NCBI GenBank assembly: GCA_002007465.1
Contig: LNAC01000032.1
Span: forward strand, 1,807,297-1,871,296
Direction of reading: 5' to 3'
Length of the DNA stretch: 64,000 nt
Origin: Ailurus styani
Lineage: Eukaryota; Chordata; Mammalia; Carnivora; Ailuridae
Part shown: positions 39,825 through 51,613 of the stretch, piece after piece
How positions within the stretch are numbered: the stretch's first letter is position 1
How the letters are laid out: the number at the start of each line of letters is the position of its first letter
Notes under the pieces: model-generated
Databases searched by the model: none
Told to the model about the DNA's origin: nothing
The model's input: only the letters and a program-made list of their open reading frames with translations
Position numbers and translations under genes: made by a program

Positions 39825-41179
39825 TGAATCTATCCCAGATAGCTATGTGATTTTTAAGGAATATTAAATTTTAATTAGCCTATAGTCATGGTATTTAGGG
39901 TTCCTTTTCATCTCTTATCTATGGATCTCACGGTCTTTGCTGACATTAATCCTCACAGCATACTTCTAAAGACATTTTTATTCTAAGTGTATTTAGAGAG
40001 CAGATAAATGGAAGCTCTCAGACTTCCAAAGGTCAAGCTGTTTATTCAAGTCTATTCAGTGGGCTGTTCAATGAACTCAATATTTTTTATTCTTGATTCA
40101 CTTACTGTAACAACTAAATACACTCTTTTCTTTGGCTTCCTTGGCTCTATCATTAAGCAGTCTGAATTAAATTCCTGAAGGATTTGAATACGGTATAGTT
40201 CTGTTTGTTTTCTGGTTGATTAGCTTAAAATTTTCCTATAGCAAATTTTATTCTGTGGTCCCATTACCCAATATAGTTGTGACTTTCTGATTTTAGACTT
40301 TAAGAAAAAATAGAGTACATGACATGATTGATTTCTGATTCCAGATTAACTAATAGTTCAGGGAAAGTATCTTACAGCAATTCAATCATTTTGCAGGTTA
40401 AAGTTGAGACAAATTATTTCTATTAAATTTTCTATCTTCTAAAGTTAGCAATTATGTACTTTAGAATTCTCAGAATACAGGACTTTTTTTCTCTAGTAAC
40501 TATAATAATAGGATGCATTCTTTCTTCTAAAAGAAACATCATCATTTTCCTATTACAGAACATTTCATATAGTCAAATCACTTTTTCCCTAAGTGTGATT
40601 CATACATTCTCAGGTATTTTTATATACACTCTTACTCTTAAAGAGACTTTTCACTCAATTTTACTTGTTAAGGGGGACAAACAATATTTCTAATATGTAT
40701 GTAGTTAATTTTAAATTCCTTTAGAGAGGAATGAAAAGTTAGTTACAAGAAGTAGTTTAATGTTGGCTTGAAATAAATCAAGTACAGTAAAGATTTTTTT
40801 AAACCACTTTCCCCCTGACTTCATTTAGGCATCTTACTATAGAATTTGATAATAGTTATCATTCTACTAAATTCTGTCATCCTACTGAAATATCAGGAGA
40901 GGGAAGAATAAAAAGTTGAGGGAAAGTGATTCTTGGGGGAAAGGGTGTGAGAGAAAGCAAGCTGCTCACAGACTGTCCCAAAACAAACAACAAAGCAAAT
41001 GTGTTTGAATTATGATATCATCAAGTCCACTTAATTTCCATTTTAATTGAAAAACTGCATTTTGTAGAAGGGATTACAAAAATACTGATTTACTACATCT
41101 GATTCAATCATACATGTAATCTGGGAACGTTTTTTTTAAAAAAAACTTCCCATAAATATGTCCACTGATTCACTTGTTG

Positions 41180-41440
41180 ATTTTTTCAGTCATCCATACA
41201 GCCCTTACTGCTGAGTGCCAGGCACCATCTTTCTCCATCCTCATGGAATTTCCAGCTTAATTGGGGATGGGGACATTAAATGAACAGTTATACAAAAAGC
41301 CTGTTTCATTACAGCTCTGTTAAGGACTGTGACTGAGAGCCTGGTGCACAGAGCCAAGTAATGCCAAGTAATGCTTCTCTGAATGGATAGATGAACTTAA
41401 GTGAGACCTCACAGGTGGGCAGCATTTGGCAAGGGAAGAG
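41180..41440 (-). mobile_element. L2 fragment, reverse
   Basis: ctgctgagtgccaggcacca...cctcatggaatttccagc...gtgagacctcacaggtgggc matches the reverse L2 3' order, diverged. Confidence 0.55.
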
Positions 41441-41574
41441 AAAGTACCCCTATGGTGCACTACTTACCAATTAAATTACAGACAACCTTGGTCTTAGAAT
41501 TTGGTTTTGAAAATACCGTATTACCAATCACAATGGGGCTTTTGTAATCGTCATGGTCTACCTTTTCTCCAAGC

Positions 41575-41657
41575 TTATGACCCTCTCTCCCTCCCTCTNT
41601 CTCTCTCCCTCTCCCACTCATGTGTCTCTCTTTAAAACAAACAAACAAACAAACAAA
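41575..41657. repeat. CT-rich tract with one N, then (AAAC)5
   Basis: ccctctctccctccctct-N-tctctctccctctccc, a short spacer, then an aaacaaacaaac run. This may be the 3' half of a degraded forward CAN-SINE (CT middle plus A-rich tail), but no head is visible. Confidence 0.7.
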
Positions 41658-41867
41658 GGCTGCAATAAGTTACTGTGACAATCCTAACAGGTTAGCATCT
41701 ACCCAATTCCATCCATTTGATATGAGACACTGCCAAGCAGATAGTAACCATTTTCCCAACTGCGAACCAGCATCAGGGGGGTTAATTTATGAGAGATGGG
41801 TTTTCTTTCAGGGTTCTCCTCTCTGTCTTCTCTGCCCAGTGCAGAGAACAGAAGAGCGCTGTGTATG

Positions 41868-42100
41868 TATTCATCATTTACTACCAGATACTATCCTTAT
41901 TGTTGTATGCATATTACCTCACTTATTCCTCATGGCAATCCTATGAAGTCAGAACTAGCATCTCCACTTTATTGATGAGCAAATGGGAATACAGAAAGAA
42001 TAAATATTTTGCCCAGAGTTACTGAGGTGTCTATCTATGGTGGAGCTCAGCTTCAAAGCCGGGCAGGCTGTTCTCACTACGCATGACTCTGCTTCCGCCG
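41868..42100 (-). mobile_element. MIR SINE, reverse
   Basis: cttattcctcatggcaatcctatgaagtcagaac...ctttattgatgagcaaatggg...tattttgcccagagttactg...tggtggagctcagc. Lies head to head with the next MIR. Confidence 0.75.
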
Positions 42101-42104
42101 TTAA

Positions 42105-42255
42105 GAATGAGGATCTTAAATTCAGAATATCTAAGCTTTGTTTTTCAGTATTTGTAGGACCTTGGGCAAGTCATTTACCTTCTCCGAGCCTTAGTGTCTT
42201 CATTCATCAAATGAAGATTAAAATATTTATCTCAAAGTTTAATCAGAAAAAAATA
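42105..42255 (+). mobile_element. MIR SINE, forward
   Basis: ggaccttgggcaagtcatttaccttctccgagccttagtgtcttcattcatcaaatgaagattaaa. Confidence 0.75.
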
Positions 42256-42306
42256 AAGTAATAAATGTAACTTTATTAACGTATGTTAAATATTCTTAAA
42301 ATATTA

Positions 42307-42502
42307 GGGGTGCCTGGATAGCTCAGTGGGTTAAGCCTCTGCCTTCTGCTCAGGTCACGATCCCAGGGTCCTGGGATCGAGCCCCGCATTGGGCTCTCTA
42401 CTCAGAGGAGAGTCTGCTTCCCCCTCTCTCTGCCTGTCTCCCTGCCTACCTGTGATCTCTCTCTCTCTCTGTCAAATAAATAAATAAAATCTTTAAAAAA
42501 AA
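42307..42502 (+). mobile_element. CAN-SINE, forward
   Basis: ggggtgcctggatagctcag...gggatcgagccccgcattggg...ctctctctgtcaaataaataaataaaatcttt. Nearly complete. The target duplication is unclear in the AT-rich flanks. Confidence 0.93.
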
Positions 42503-45500
42503 TTAAATAAGAACAGACTATGTTCCTCTCTGTACTAGGGGCAATAATTCCATGACTCTGAAGCCTCCTGGGTATATAAGTAAATGTTAGTAAGAACTAT
42601 TATTTCTTTTGACTACTCTTCACTGATCTTTAGAATTTTTCCAGCTGGATGTAACCACTTAACATTTTATTAATAATTAGGCACATTCTCTTCTCAAGAG
42701 AAAAAAATAATTTATCATTCAAACTATACATAGATATATCATTGAGGACTATGCTTTAGGAAAGAAGAAATTAGCTGGGTTTTAAAACTTAAAAAAATCG
42801 ATACATTATCAAGGGCACATTATGTTGCAAGTCCTAGAATACTTAACAGAACCACTTTTTAAAAATAAAGGTATTTATTGGTTGTGGAACTTGAAAGCTA
42901 ATGCAGGCTTCAGCTTTGCTTTGCTGTGGCAACTAAACCTCATCACTAAGAATCTAGGTTCTCTCATCTCTTCACCCCGTCTTCCTCCTTGCTGCCTTCA
43001 CCCTGGTTCCTGCTCTCCCGTTGGTTGTTCGGTGGCTGGCATTCATGCCTGGGGCTTCCTTCTTTCGTTTCAACATGCAGAGACCGAATGAGGGTTTCCC
43101 CCCCACACATCCCACAAAACATTGGTGCTCCTTTGTAAATGGGGACACAGAGGTCATGGTCTCCCTCTTCTCCCCTGGCTTGGAAGATGTCAAAGGCTGG
43201 TTAGCTACTGCCACTGCAATTTCTTTTCTAGAAGCCCCAGTCATATGGAAGTTACAAGAATCACTAATTTAGAAGAGATTCATGTAACACAAGGGAGCTG
43301 GACGCCTGTGTTGCGCCCAGTCCTGAGAAACTGTTCCACTTCACATAACCCACTTTATCCATTTTGATTATTTCTTCCTAAAACATGTCTTTGTTCTTCA
43401 TCTTTTTCCCCCATAAGCATACACATGGTGAACAATTTTTTATATATATACAGAAAGGACAGTCCTCTGTGGCGTCATGCTCTCTGGTTGGTTTTTGTTC
43501 ATTTGGGTACCTTTCATAAGTTACTTACAAAGGCAATCGGTATTGATTGAAACAGTGTTTCTCTTCAACCCAGGCAAGTGGTGCTTCTCATCACGCCTCC
43601 TCTGTCCCTCCTGGGGTATGACCCTCCCCAGAGTGAGGGCCAAGGAGGCATGCCTACTCAAAGCCCAGTTTCCCCACTTCTTGATCACATCCTAGGTATC
43701 CACGACCCCAAAATTCCTGCCTCGACTGTCCAGATTCTGCTTCTAGTGCTTGTGTTGGCCTCTTCTGCAGGTCCATGGTCTCATGAGTGACCATAGAGCT
43801 AGTGTATGCACCCCTAAACCTATGGGGGACCTTGAAGCTGCTATGGGTGGGGAGCTGTGGGCAAAGCTTGCAGGCTATGAGGTTCACACACAGCCTCCAA
43901 GGCCCTTCCTGGTGAAGAAGAGGATGGGGGTTGGGAAGAGAAGGGGGGATATTAGCACTGTCAGGGGGAGAATGTGGGGTCATCCACGTGGACTTCTACC
44001 CAGACCTTCAAAGCTTAGGAGTGTGCTCAAGGCACATAATTTTCATTAATGTAAATTTCACCCGAATTAATGCAACTTAGCTATTTTCTGTGACCACTAA
44101 ATTCTTAGCCATCTCTTTGCATTTGCATTTCTTTGTTCCAATTATATTTTGTACATTTCTGCTACATTTCTTAGCAGAACAAAAACTGAGATAAATAGTC
44201 ATAATTAGCAGACATATTTCTGAAAGAGTCCATGGCATAATATTATTGATTTAACTGCCATGTTTACCTATTTAACATTTTTAGACATTTGTACTTAAAA
44301 AACAAAACAAAACATAATGAAGGTTTGATTACTAGGTTCAGTTTAGTTATTACTTTAATCAGTTTAAGACCCATTTCAGTAGATTGTCTGAAATAGAATG
44401 TTTTTATTAGGCTCCTGGCTGATAGACCTGTTGACTTTCTACTCATTAGCATTCTTATTACCAGTGTGGACAGAGAGATTCTAATTTTAGGGAGGGATTT
44501 TACTGATTAGATAAACAAGACAGAGCCCTCTACAGGATGCTGCATTCTCTGTCATATAACCCAACCCAACCACCCAGGCTTTTTGGTTTTTCTTTTATAT
44601 TACAAAGCCTCCTCTGCCTGTAGGCAAGGAGGAGGAAAAGAATTGAAGACTGGGCATGTAAACAGAAGCCTTTTAGAAACTACTAAGTTGCTTCACATAG
44701 AGAGAGTAAAGCTGAACGCCCAGGGTGGTCTAGGAGAGAGGGGAGGAGGGAGCAAGTCAAGGTGGAAGCCAGCAAGTGAGGAAAGCTGTTTGCCCGTGAT
44801 ACAACACCATCCTAGGAACACCAGATAGTCAATCCTGAACTCACAGAAGGCCTGGGAAGAGTGGGGTTCTGGAGGCAACTGGTGAAGAGAATTGACCGAC
44901 CCATTTGAACTGGTCTGGAACAAAACCAAGATGAACCCCAGCAGAAGGGTCCAGGGTGCCCTGGATTCTTAACTTCCTTCACCTGTGAAATTGGGCCCTG
45001 AGCCAAGTTTAATCAGTGTCTGAGGAATAAGGAATCACCAGGTGACATCTTGAGTTCAGCAACAGCAACAAATAATAATATTAATATTATGTAGATACCA
45101 TGAGTTCAATAAAATTTTCTAAGTTCCTATTTAAAGCAATAATAAAACCACATGTTAGTCCTTTAGAGCAAAGAGAAGGCAAGCATTTAATCTACTCCCT
45201 CACACTTCAGAGAAGAAAAGCTGAGCCCCATAGAAACTTAAGCAATTTGTTCTATGTCGCAAGACCAGAGGCAAAAAACCTGAGATTTGACTGGAGGCTT
45301 CCTGAAGCCACTTTCCTCTTTCATACTCAAATTAAACAGAAAAGAAACATAATAATGAAGAAACAAGAATGAATGAGGTTTCTTTAGACACATGTTGCTC
45401 AAATAGAAGGAATGCAAGATGGGGAATCAGAAGGCCTGAGCTCTGATCTTACATCTGCTCTTTGAAGGTATTTGCCTCTGGAAATGTTACTCTCTGAATA

Positions 45501-46234
45501 TGCTTCTTCATCTGTTAAGAATGACTGGCTTGGTTCCTTTCACCTAAAATATTTCACAATTTTGTGAGTGCTTCTGCTTAGGGAAGAGCAGATGTTAGTC
45601 AGGGTGAGTTCATGAGGTAAACAATGGCACGTGTACCCTCTGAAAGGGTCCTGTGGGAACTTTAGATGACACGATAATTCATATAACCAGCACGGCCCCA
45701 GCTCCTGCTTGCCATTCCCCCGAGGCAGTTGGGGTGCAGGAAGGAGCAGATGGAAGAATATATGGAAATACGTAGAAGGGCCCAGTTTCTGTACCCACAG
45801 GCACAACTATGGGAGTTTTCAGGGCTCTCAACCATCCTTCCCTGGTGGGGCTCAGGGGCATGAGCCCCTTGGAAGCCCTGAAAGTTCTGCTCATTCAAGG
45901 CATGTTGCCCCTCACGGGACTCCTCCACCCATCGCACTCTTCCCTTCACTTACCCTGAGCTTTTCCTCTGTTCCTCAGCTCGAATGCTTCACACGGACCT
46001 CTGTGACTTGTAGGTATCACTGCTGGGTTAACTTTTCTCCCATCTTTTTCCTGAGTCCACTTCTCTTTCCCACCAATGGTTGCCATGCTGTAGCTAAGAC
46101 GAGTCATCTCTTACCACCATGCTTATAGGTTTTTCAGCTTCCCAGAAGAGAAGTCTTGCTGTCTTTGTCTCTCACCAGGCCTATAAGGGCTTTACATCTT
46201 CATACGGGCTTAATGTATATGCTTCTCCTGTATT

Positions 46235-46740
46235 CATTCATTTCTCCATCATATATGTAACCGAACAATTACTACATGTAAGGTATAGTTTCCAGGCAGT
46301 GTGGAATGAGGAGTGATCAAATTAGACAAAGTTTATATTTTAGTGTGGTGAAAGGGTAGAGGTGGGAAAATGGGTCACCAGACAATGTACAGGATACCAA
46401 ATTAAACTTGAATTTTAGATAAACAACCCATAACTTCTGATATGACTATGTCCCATTCAATATTTGGGATATATGTAACTTAAAAATTGTGTTGTTTATC
46501 TGAAATTAAAATTTAAGTTGATGTCCTGTATCTTGATTTCTCCAATCTGGCATTCCTAGTAGGGGAGAGATTTGAAACAACAACAACAAAAAAGTATATG
46601 TTATGAGGCAATTATTGCAATAGAGGAAATTAAGTAAGATAGTGGGCAAAGGAAGTGCTGGTGGGGTATTCAGTCAACCCCTCTAGTAAGGGGACACTTG
46701 AGCCAAGGCTGAAGGACATGAGAGGTGTGCAAAAAGACAA
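46235..46740 (-). mobile_element. L2 fragment, reverse, interrupted by a palindromic element
   Basis: Starts cattcatttctccatcatat...aattactacatgtaaggtat and resumes after the hairpin element with gacacttgagccaaggctgaaggacatgag, typical of reverse L2. Confidence 0.55.
46388..46530. mobile_element. Palindromic MER53-like DNA element
   Basis: Two imperfectly inverted 40-bp arms (46388-46427 and 46491-46530), tacaggat...gataaacaac and gttgtttatc...gtcctgta, around a loop containing tcccattcaatatttgggat. Typical of a hairpin-type non-autonomous DNA transposon, inserted in an L2. Name from memory. Confidence 0.6.
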
Positions 46741-47334
46741 ATGACATTTCCAAAACATTAATAACACTTATAGGTTGGGGCTAGGATTTTTTTATTTTAT
46801 GTATCATAAAATGCTACATTCCTATAAATTTCAAAAAATATAGGTCATTTTGTACATTTTGTATTCATGCTCATTTGCCATTAGTAAACCAGAGTAGAAA
46901 ACCAAACTAAAGTAAACTTGAGAGAATAAATAGGAATGGAGAGCAGAACCCCATTTTCTTGACTCTTTCCCAAACCGTTGTACCCAGAAGTCCCTGTTGG
47001 GTGCCTCAGTCCTTCCAAAGAATCTTCCTCTACCACCTGTTACTTACCCAATTGCTGCCAAAGCCACTGAGGCCCTGAAGTCTCATAAAAGGACACCCAC
47101 TCCCCACCATGGCTGCCTGCAGAAAGGATCTAAAAGCCAGTCCTGCTCATCCTGCAAGCCACTGAGATCACTCTGTGCACTGCCACTGTCAGGAAAAATG
47201 CACACTCAGTGTGTCAGTTAGGTGTCAGTGACCATTAGTTTTTATTTTTTGGCTTGGGCACACCAACACCCCAACTCCAGAGGCAGGAGAAGATACCACG
47301 TTCGTAGCATAGAGTGATCTAGAGCATAGTCAGT

Positions 47335-47485
47335 GATCTTAAAACAATGTATGGTGACAGATGGTAGCTACGCTCCTGGTGAGCATAGCATAATGTATAG
47401 AGAAGTGGAATCACTATGCTGTCCATCTGAAACTAATGTGACATCATGTGTCAGTTATACTCAAGTAAAAAAATTAAAAGTAAAT
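47335..47485 (+). mobile_element. Older L1 3' end, forward
   Basis: aacaatgtatggtgacagatggtagctacg...ccatctgaaactaatgtgac...tcagttatactcaagtaaaaaaatt, the conserved 3' end of older mammalian L1 families. Confidence 0.75.
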
Positions 47486-47935
47486 AAAAATAAATAAACC
47501 TAAGGAAGAACTGAAAAGCCCAGAAAAAAAAAAAAAAAAAACCAATGCCACTTTCTGTTTGCTTTTACCATCCACTGATAGTCCAAGTGTCTTGAAGTTG
47601 TTTTCCTCTTCTGTTTGGATGAATTCTTTTTAAAAATGCAGTACTTAAAACCGGTTTTGACAAGTGAATATAAAATTATATGATGCTAAAAATTTTAAGC
47701 TCCAACTCGTTGTAAATTCCCATTGCCAGAAGACAAAACAATTGCCCTCAGGTGAGTGATATTACCTCTAAATGACCTATTTCCCTTTGGCACTCAATTT
47801 CATAAGACAACTAACTGCACTCCTTCCTATCCTTCAGTACTCTTTAGAGTTGCCCCTAATTAACTGTACCTGAAACAATTTCAAAAGTCTTGAATGATGT
47901 CTTACATTAGAGTTCTAAAGAGCATTTGTTTTGAG

Positions 47936-47991
47936 GGAGGGAGTGAGAGAGAGAGAGAGAGAGCGAGAGAGAGAATGGAAGGAAGGAAGGA
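47936..47991. repeat. (GA)n / (GGAA)n simple repeat
   Basis: gagagagagagagagagcgagagagagaa followed by ggaaggaaggaagg. Confidence 0.93.
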
Positions 47992-49079
47992 AACAAAGTA
48001 GCAAGACCGTTTCCTAAAAGTCAGTCCAATTTATTTATAGCTTAAATATGCACATCGTCATTTGTGAGTAATACACAGGGAACACTTTAGAATTTAAACT
48101 ATAAGAGAGAAAACCTTATCTACCTGTAGTTAAGATGTTAGCAGCTGTTTTTCATTATTACTATCTTTGGAATTTCCTTCACTACTTATGAAATGGATTC
48201 AGAAATAGATGGACAGATTCTGTAACAAATAGGAGACTAACTCTCTACACACACGTGAAACCTGATTGTCATTTTTTTGTCTATACTTTTCTGATTTTTT
48301 GTATGTATATTTTACTACATTACATAGTAATGTAATATTGTAACTTTATTTGAAGGGGATTCATAGAATTTTATACTCATACACCAGAAAATATTAATAC
48401 ACTACATGACATATGTTTCATTCTTTTTCAACACTTCCTTTTGAGTTTTTATGTCTCTTTATTTCATGAAGTGCAAAAAACTTTGTGCAAAAAAAAGATT
48501 TCTATGACCTCAATTAGATGTCCTCTTAAGTTGTTTTTGTATGTATTGGTTTTTTCTGGCTCAAAAGTCAACTTTTTGGGCACAGGTGCCTGTCATGTCT
48601 ATTTCATCTTTACATCCCATGAAACAGTCAGTCTAGAGTAGGACAAGTAGAGAATTCTCACTAAATGTTAGCTGAATGAACTGATGCCTTCCAGAATCCC
48701 ATGTCTCGGACTTGGAGCTCAGAGTTATACAGCACTTCATCCCTAACATTCCTTTCCCACAACCTTTCCCAGTTCCTTCCCACAACTAAGGTTGGATAGT
48801 AGCGGAATGCTCCATAGCCTCCTAATTTAAGTTGAATATATTCTTCTTGATAAACTTATTAGAAAGGTAAAATGCTGTGAGTCACTTTCTCACTTTTCGT
48901 TCTATCTTCCCTTGATTCAGTCAAGAAACAGCTTTATTCACTTTTAGCTTTAAAATTTTGTGAGGTCCCTATTGAGTTTATAAACACACACACACAAATT
49001 TAACCTTACAGTAAGTGATAAATGTAAAACTGAGCAACAATAAACTCTCATTTGTGCTTATTAAAGTTGCCCCCCACAT

Positions 49080-49580
49080 AATTAAAATTATGATATCCAA
49101 TGCTGATGAAGTTGCAAAGAAGTAACACAGAGTAGGGGCCTATCGAAGCAGATAAAACTTGAATCCTTTTGGAAAGCAATTTAGAAATATTTACAGAGGT
49201 GAGTATTTTAGTTTATCTTTAACAGCAAAGATTGGCAACAACCAAGTATTCAGCTGTTTGGGACAGACTAGACATATGATCATACCTGACTTTGATAGAT
49301 GATAATCAAACTATTCACAAGACAATCATGAATACCATGTGAAAACAAATATGTAGTATCAAAGAATAAAAAATCAGAATGTCAAACTATGTAATAAGCT
49401 TACAACTGCTTGAAAATATGTAAGCATAAATAAAAAAGACTAGAAGGAAACAGGACAAAATGAAAACAATTATTAGAGGGTGATAGAATCCTAGGTGCAT
49501 TTTTTGTTTCCTATTATGTTAAAAGATTATTTTAACAGTATATAAAAATTTTAAAATGGAATCAAGTTTTAGTCCCTTGG
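49080..49580 (+). mobile_element. Ancient L1-like fragment, forward
   Basis: Order of patches resembles the 3' end of old L1/HAL1: 'ccaatgctgatgaagttgcaaag', 'ggaaagcaatttagaaatat', 'aagattggcaacaaccaagt', 'gaatctaggtgcat'-like end. Strongly diverged; family uncertain. Confidence 0.45.
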
Positions 49581-50294
49581 TGTTCATATATTAAGGAGGA
49601 TGTTAACCAGATACCTAAGCAACGTCTCTCTTCCTTGCTTCAAATCTCAGCATTTACTTTGTTCAGTTCCAGGGGCTTAACCATTTTTTTATTATTATTC
49701 TGGCTACCATGGTTATTCTTTGAAAGTCTGAACAAAGTTCGTATTGTTTCCTGGCAGCATCTCTTGTTTGCATTAAACCATGAGTTATGATATTAGTGCA
49801 TCCTGTTGTGGATTCTTTGAAGAAAGCAGACTTGATAGCTCTTCTTCTGTTGCTCAGTAAATGACAGTCCTTTTTCTGGGCATATTCTTACTCTTTGTGA
49901 TGTACCAATGGCCAACCAAATTTTTCCTAAAATGGCCATTGCTCGTCTGTCAGCATTTTTACCATTTATCCATGGAAAGTGCAAGAGTTACAATTATAGT
50001 GTAACTTTATATACAGAGCAGAATTTCTTCCAGGAAGTTAAGACTTAAGCAATTAGAATAGTCCAGTATACTAGTAAAATATTTTTTGCTCTTCTAGAAG
50101 GATAACGTAAGTTTCATATTCTTACTTTATCTGGAATTATATAAAGATATAAATCATCTTTATATAAGTTATAATTAATTCAGGTTTCTCTACATCCTGA
50201 AAGGTCATTTATAAATGAGGAGTATAAACCAAATGATAATGAGGATAGAAATACTCCTATGTATCCTCTCCCAATTTTTAGATGCTTTCATTCA

Positions 50295-50525
50295 TTCTGG
50301 AATGTATCGTACTGTTAGGAGCACAACGTCTTAAGCTAGATCATGAGAGTTCAAATCTTGGCTAGAGTTGTGTAAATCTTGAAACCTCTCTTAACCTCTC
50401 TGCACCTTAATTTCTTCATCTGTTATAGAGATAAAGGTAGTACTTTCCTCATAGAAATTGGTGAGAATTAAGTGAATTGAAGAATGTAAAGTTCCTGGCA
50501 CTTAAAAATGGTACTATTATTATTA
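50295..50525 (+). mobile_element. MIR SINE, forward
   Basis: aacctctcttaacctctctgcaccttaatttcttcatctgtt...gtgagaattaagtgaattgaagaatgtaaagttcctggcact. Confidence 0.75.
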
Positions 50526-51559
50526 ATGTACATTTTTTTTTTAAGCTGAGAGTTCAAATACTGAAGTGGCACAATCGCTGCCCTGTAGTGGACTTAGAAA
50601 CATGCTTAAAAATCAACCAATTTTGCTGCAATCCTAAAACTGCTCTAAGAGTAAAGTATGGTTTTTTTTTTTAAAGCAAGCAACAACTTTACTACCCTCA
50701 TTGGAAAGAAGAAAGCTGTACCATCATTGGTCCACACTTCAAAGGGCTTTGGGAATGTTCTTAAATGAAAATGAAATTCTAGTTGATATGACTTTGAGCC
50801 ATATGGAAGCATAGAGAGCCAGAGTATCTTATCTTTGCTGCTGGGTACTTCATGATTTCTCATCTTTGGAAAATAATCGCTGGTTCAGAGCCTAGGAAAA
50901 CTGTTACACAAGCTCTTCTTTCTGAGATGGGAAAATTTTCTGACCTAGTAGCCATCATCTTTCTCCCAAATACCTATCACTCAACAGGACAATGAGAGCT
51001 ACAGCTCTGAATGTCTTATTCTAATTATTTTTTACAGTGAAATTGAGAAGAGAAACCAAAGCCATTTTGACTTTTGTGTCAAACGTGTCTAATTTTGTTG
51101 GTGTTCAAAGATGTGTGTGTTCTTTAAGTTGTAGATTTGGAAATGCTCATTTGATTAAGTCTCATAAATATAATGATTTGGTCTTTTTTTTCTTGAGCTG
51201 ATGAACCACTTAAAAGTTCTCCATCAAGAGAGCTTATGTTTTCAGATGTCTTTAACTCATTCCACAAATATTTATTTATTGCCTACAAGGTACCCAACAC
51301 CATGCTAGGTATCCATTTCTGTTGGTAAGTTGCTTTAGCTTTCTTCATGGAGAAAAGCCTGAACAAAGGAAATTATCCCTGTTTATCCTTAGCTCTTAAC
51401 GCATAGAATTTTGGACCAAATAAGCTAATTTGTATTTACACTAGTAGACACTTAATTCTTCTACTTCTAGAGCATTATTGGATAGCTATATCCTCTAATG
51501 ATCTATATCATGTATGGATTTTGTGTATTTTATTTAATAGTATCTGTTTTTTTCATGAG

Positions 51560-51613
51560 GGTGATCCCGGGTTGCCTGGAACAGTAGGACAAAATGGAAT
51601 ACCTGGGCCAAAG
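51560..51613 (+). CDS. COL25A1: COL25A1 exon, 18-codon Gly-X-Y exon
   Basis: 54 bp, the canonical fibrillar-collagen exon length, encoding six triplets GDPGLPGTVGQNGIPGPK in phase 0. The acceptor is unusual: a T-run followed by catgag|G, so position -3 is G rather than C or T. The donor AAG|GTTAGT has T at +3. Both sites are below consensus, so exon definition may depend on enhancers. The order matches human COL25A1 as I remember it (GEPGLPGAVGQ... there). Confidence 0.94.

Larger units (their letters stand above)
35485..51559 (+). other. COL25A1: COL25A1 intron, 16.1 kb (largest in window)
   Basis: GTAAGT...ATGAG. Contains several MIRs, L2 fragments, L1 3' ends (39180, 47335, 49080), a 31-bp tandem duplication (39763), an N in a pyrimidine tract (41599), one SINE (42307) and a palindromic DNA element (46388). 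The GC-richer stretch 42945-44040 and the stretch 44460-46200 have no family I recognise. No exon seen. Confidence 0.85.

Noticed and set aside
43654..44049. Overlapping ORFs of about 100 codons on both strands
   Set aside because: Both strands are open in the same GC-richer stretch, with low-complexity Pro/Ser/Gly content and no family resemblance.
45709..46128. 139-codon + strand ORF, the longest in the window
   Set aside because: No recognisable domain, no splice context and overlapping ORFs on the other strand; a chance frame in GC-richer intron DNA.
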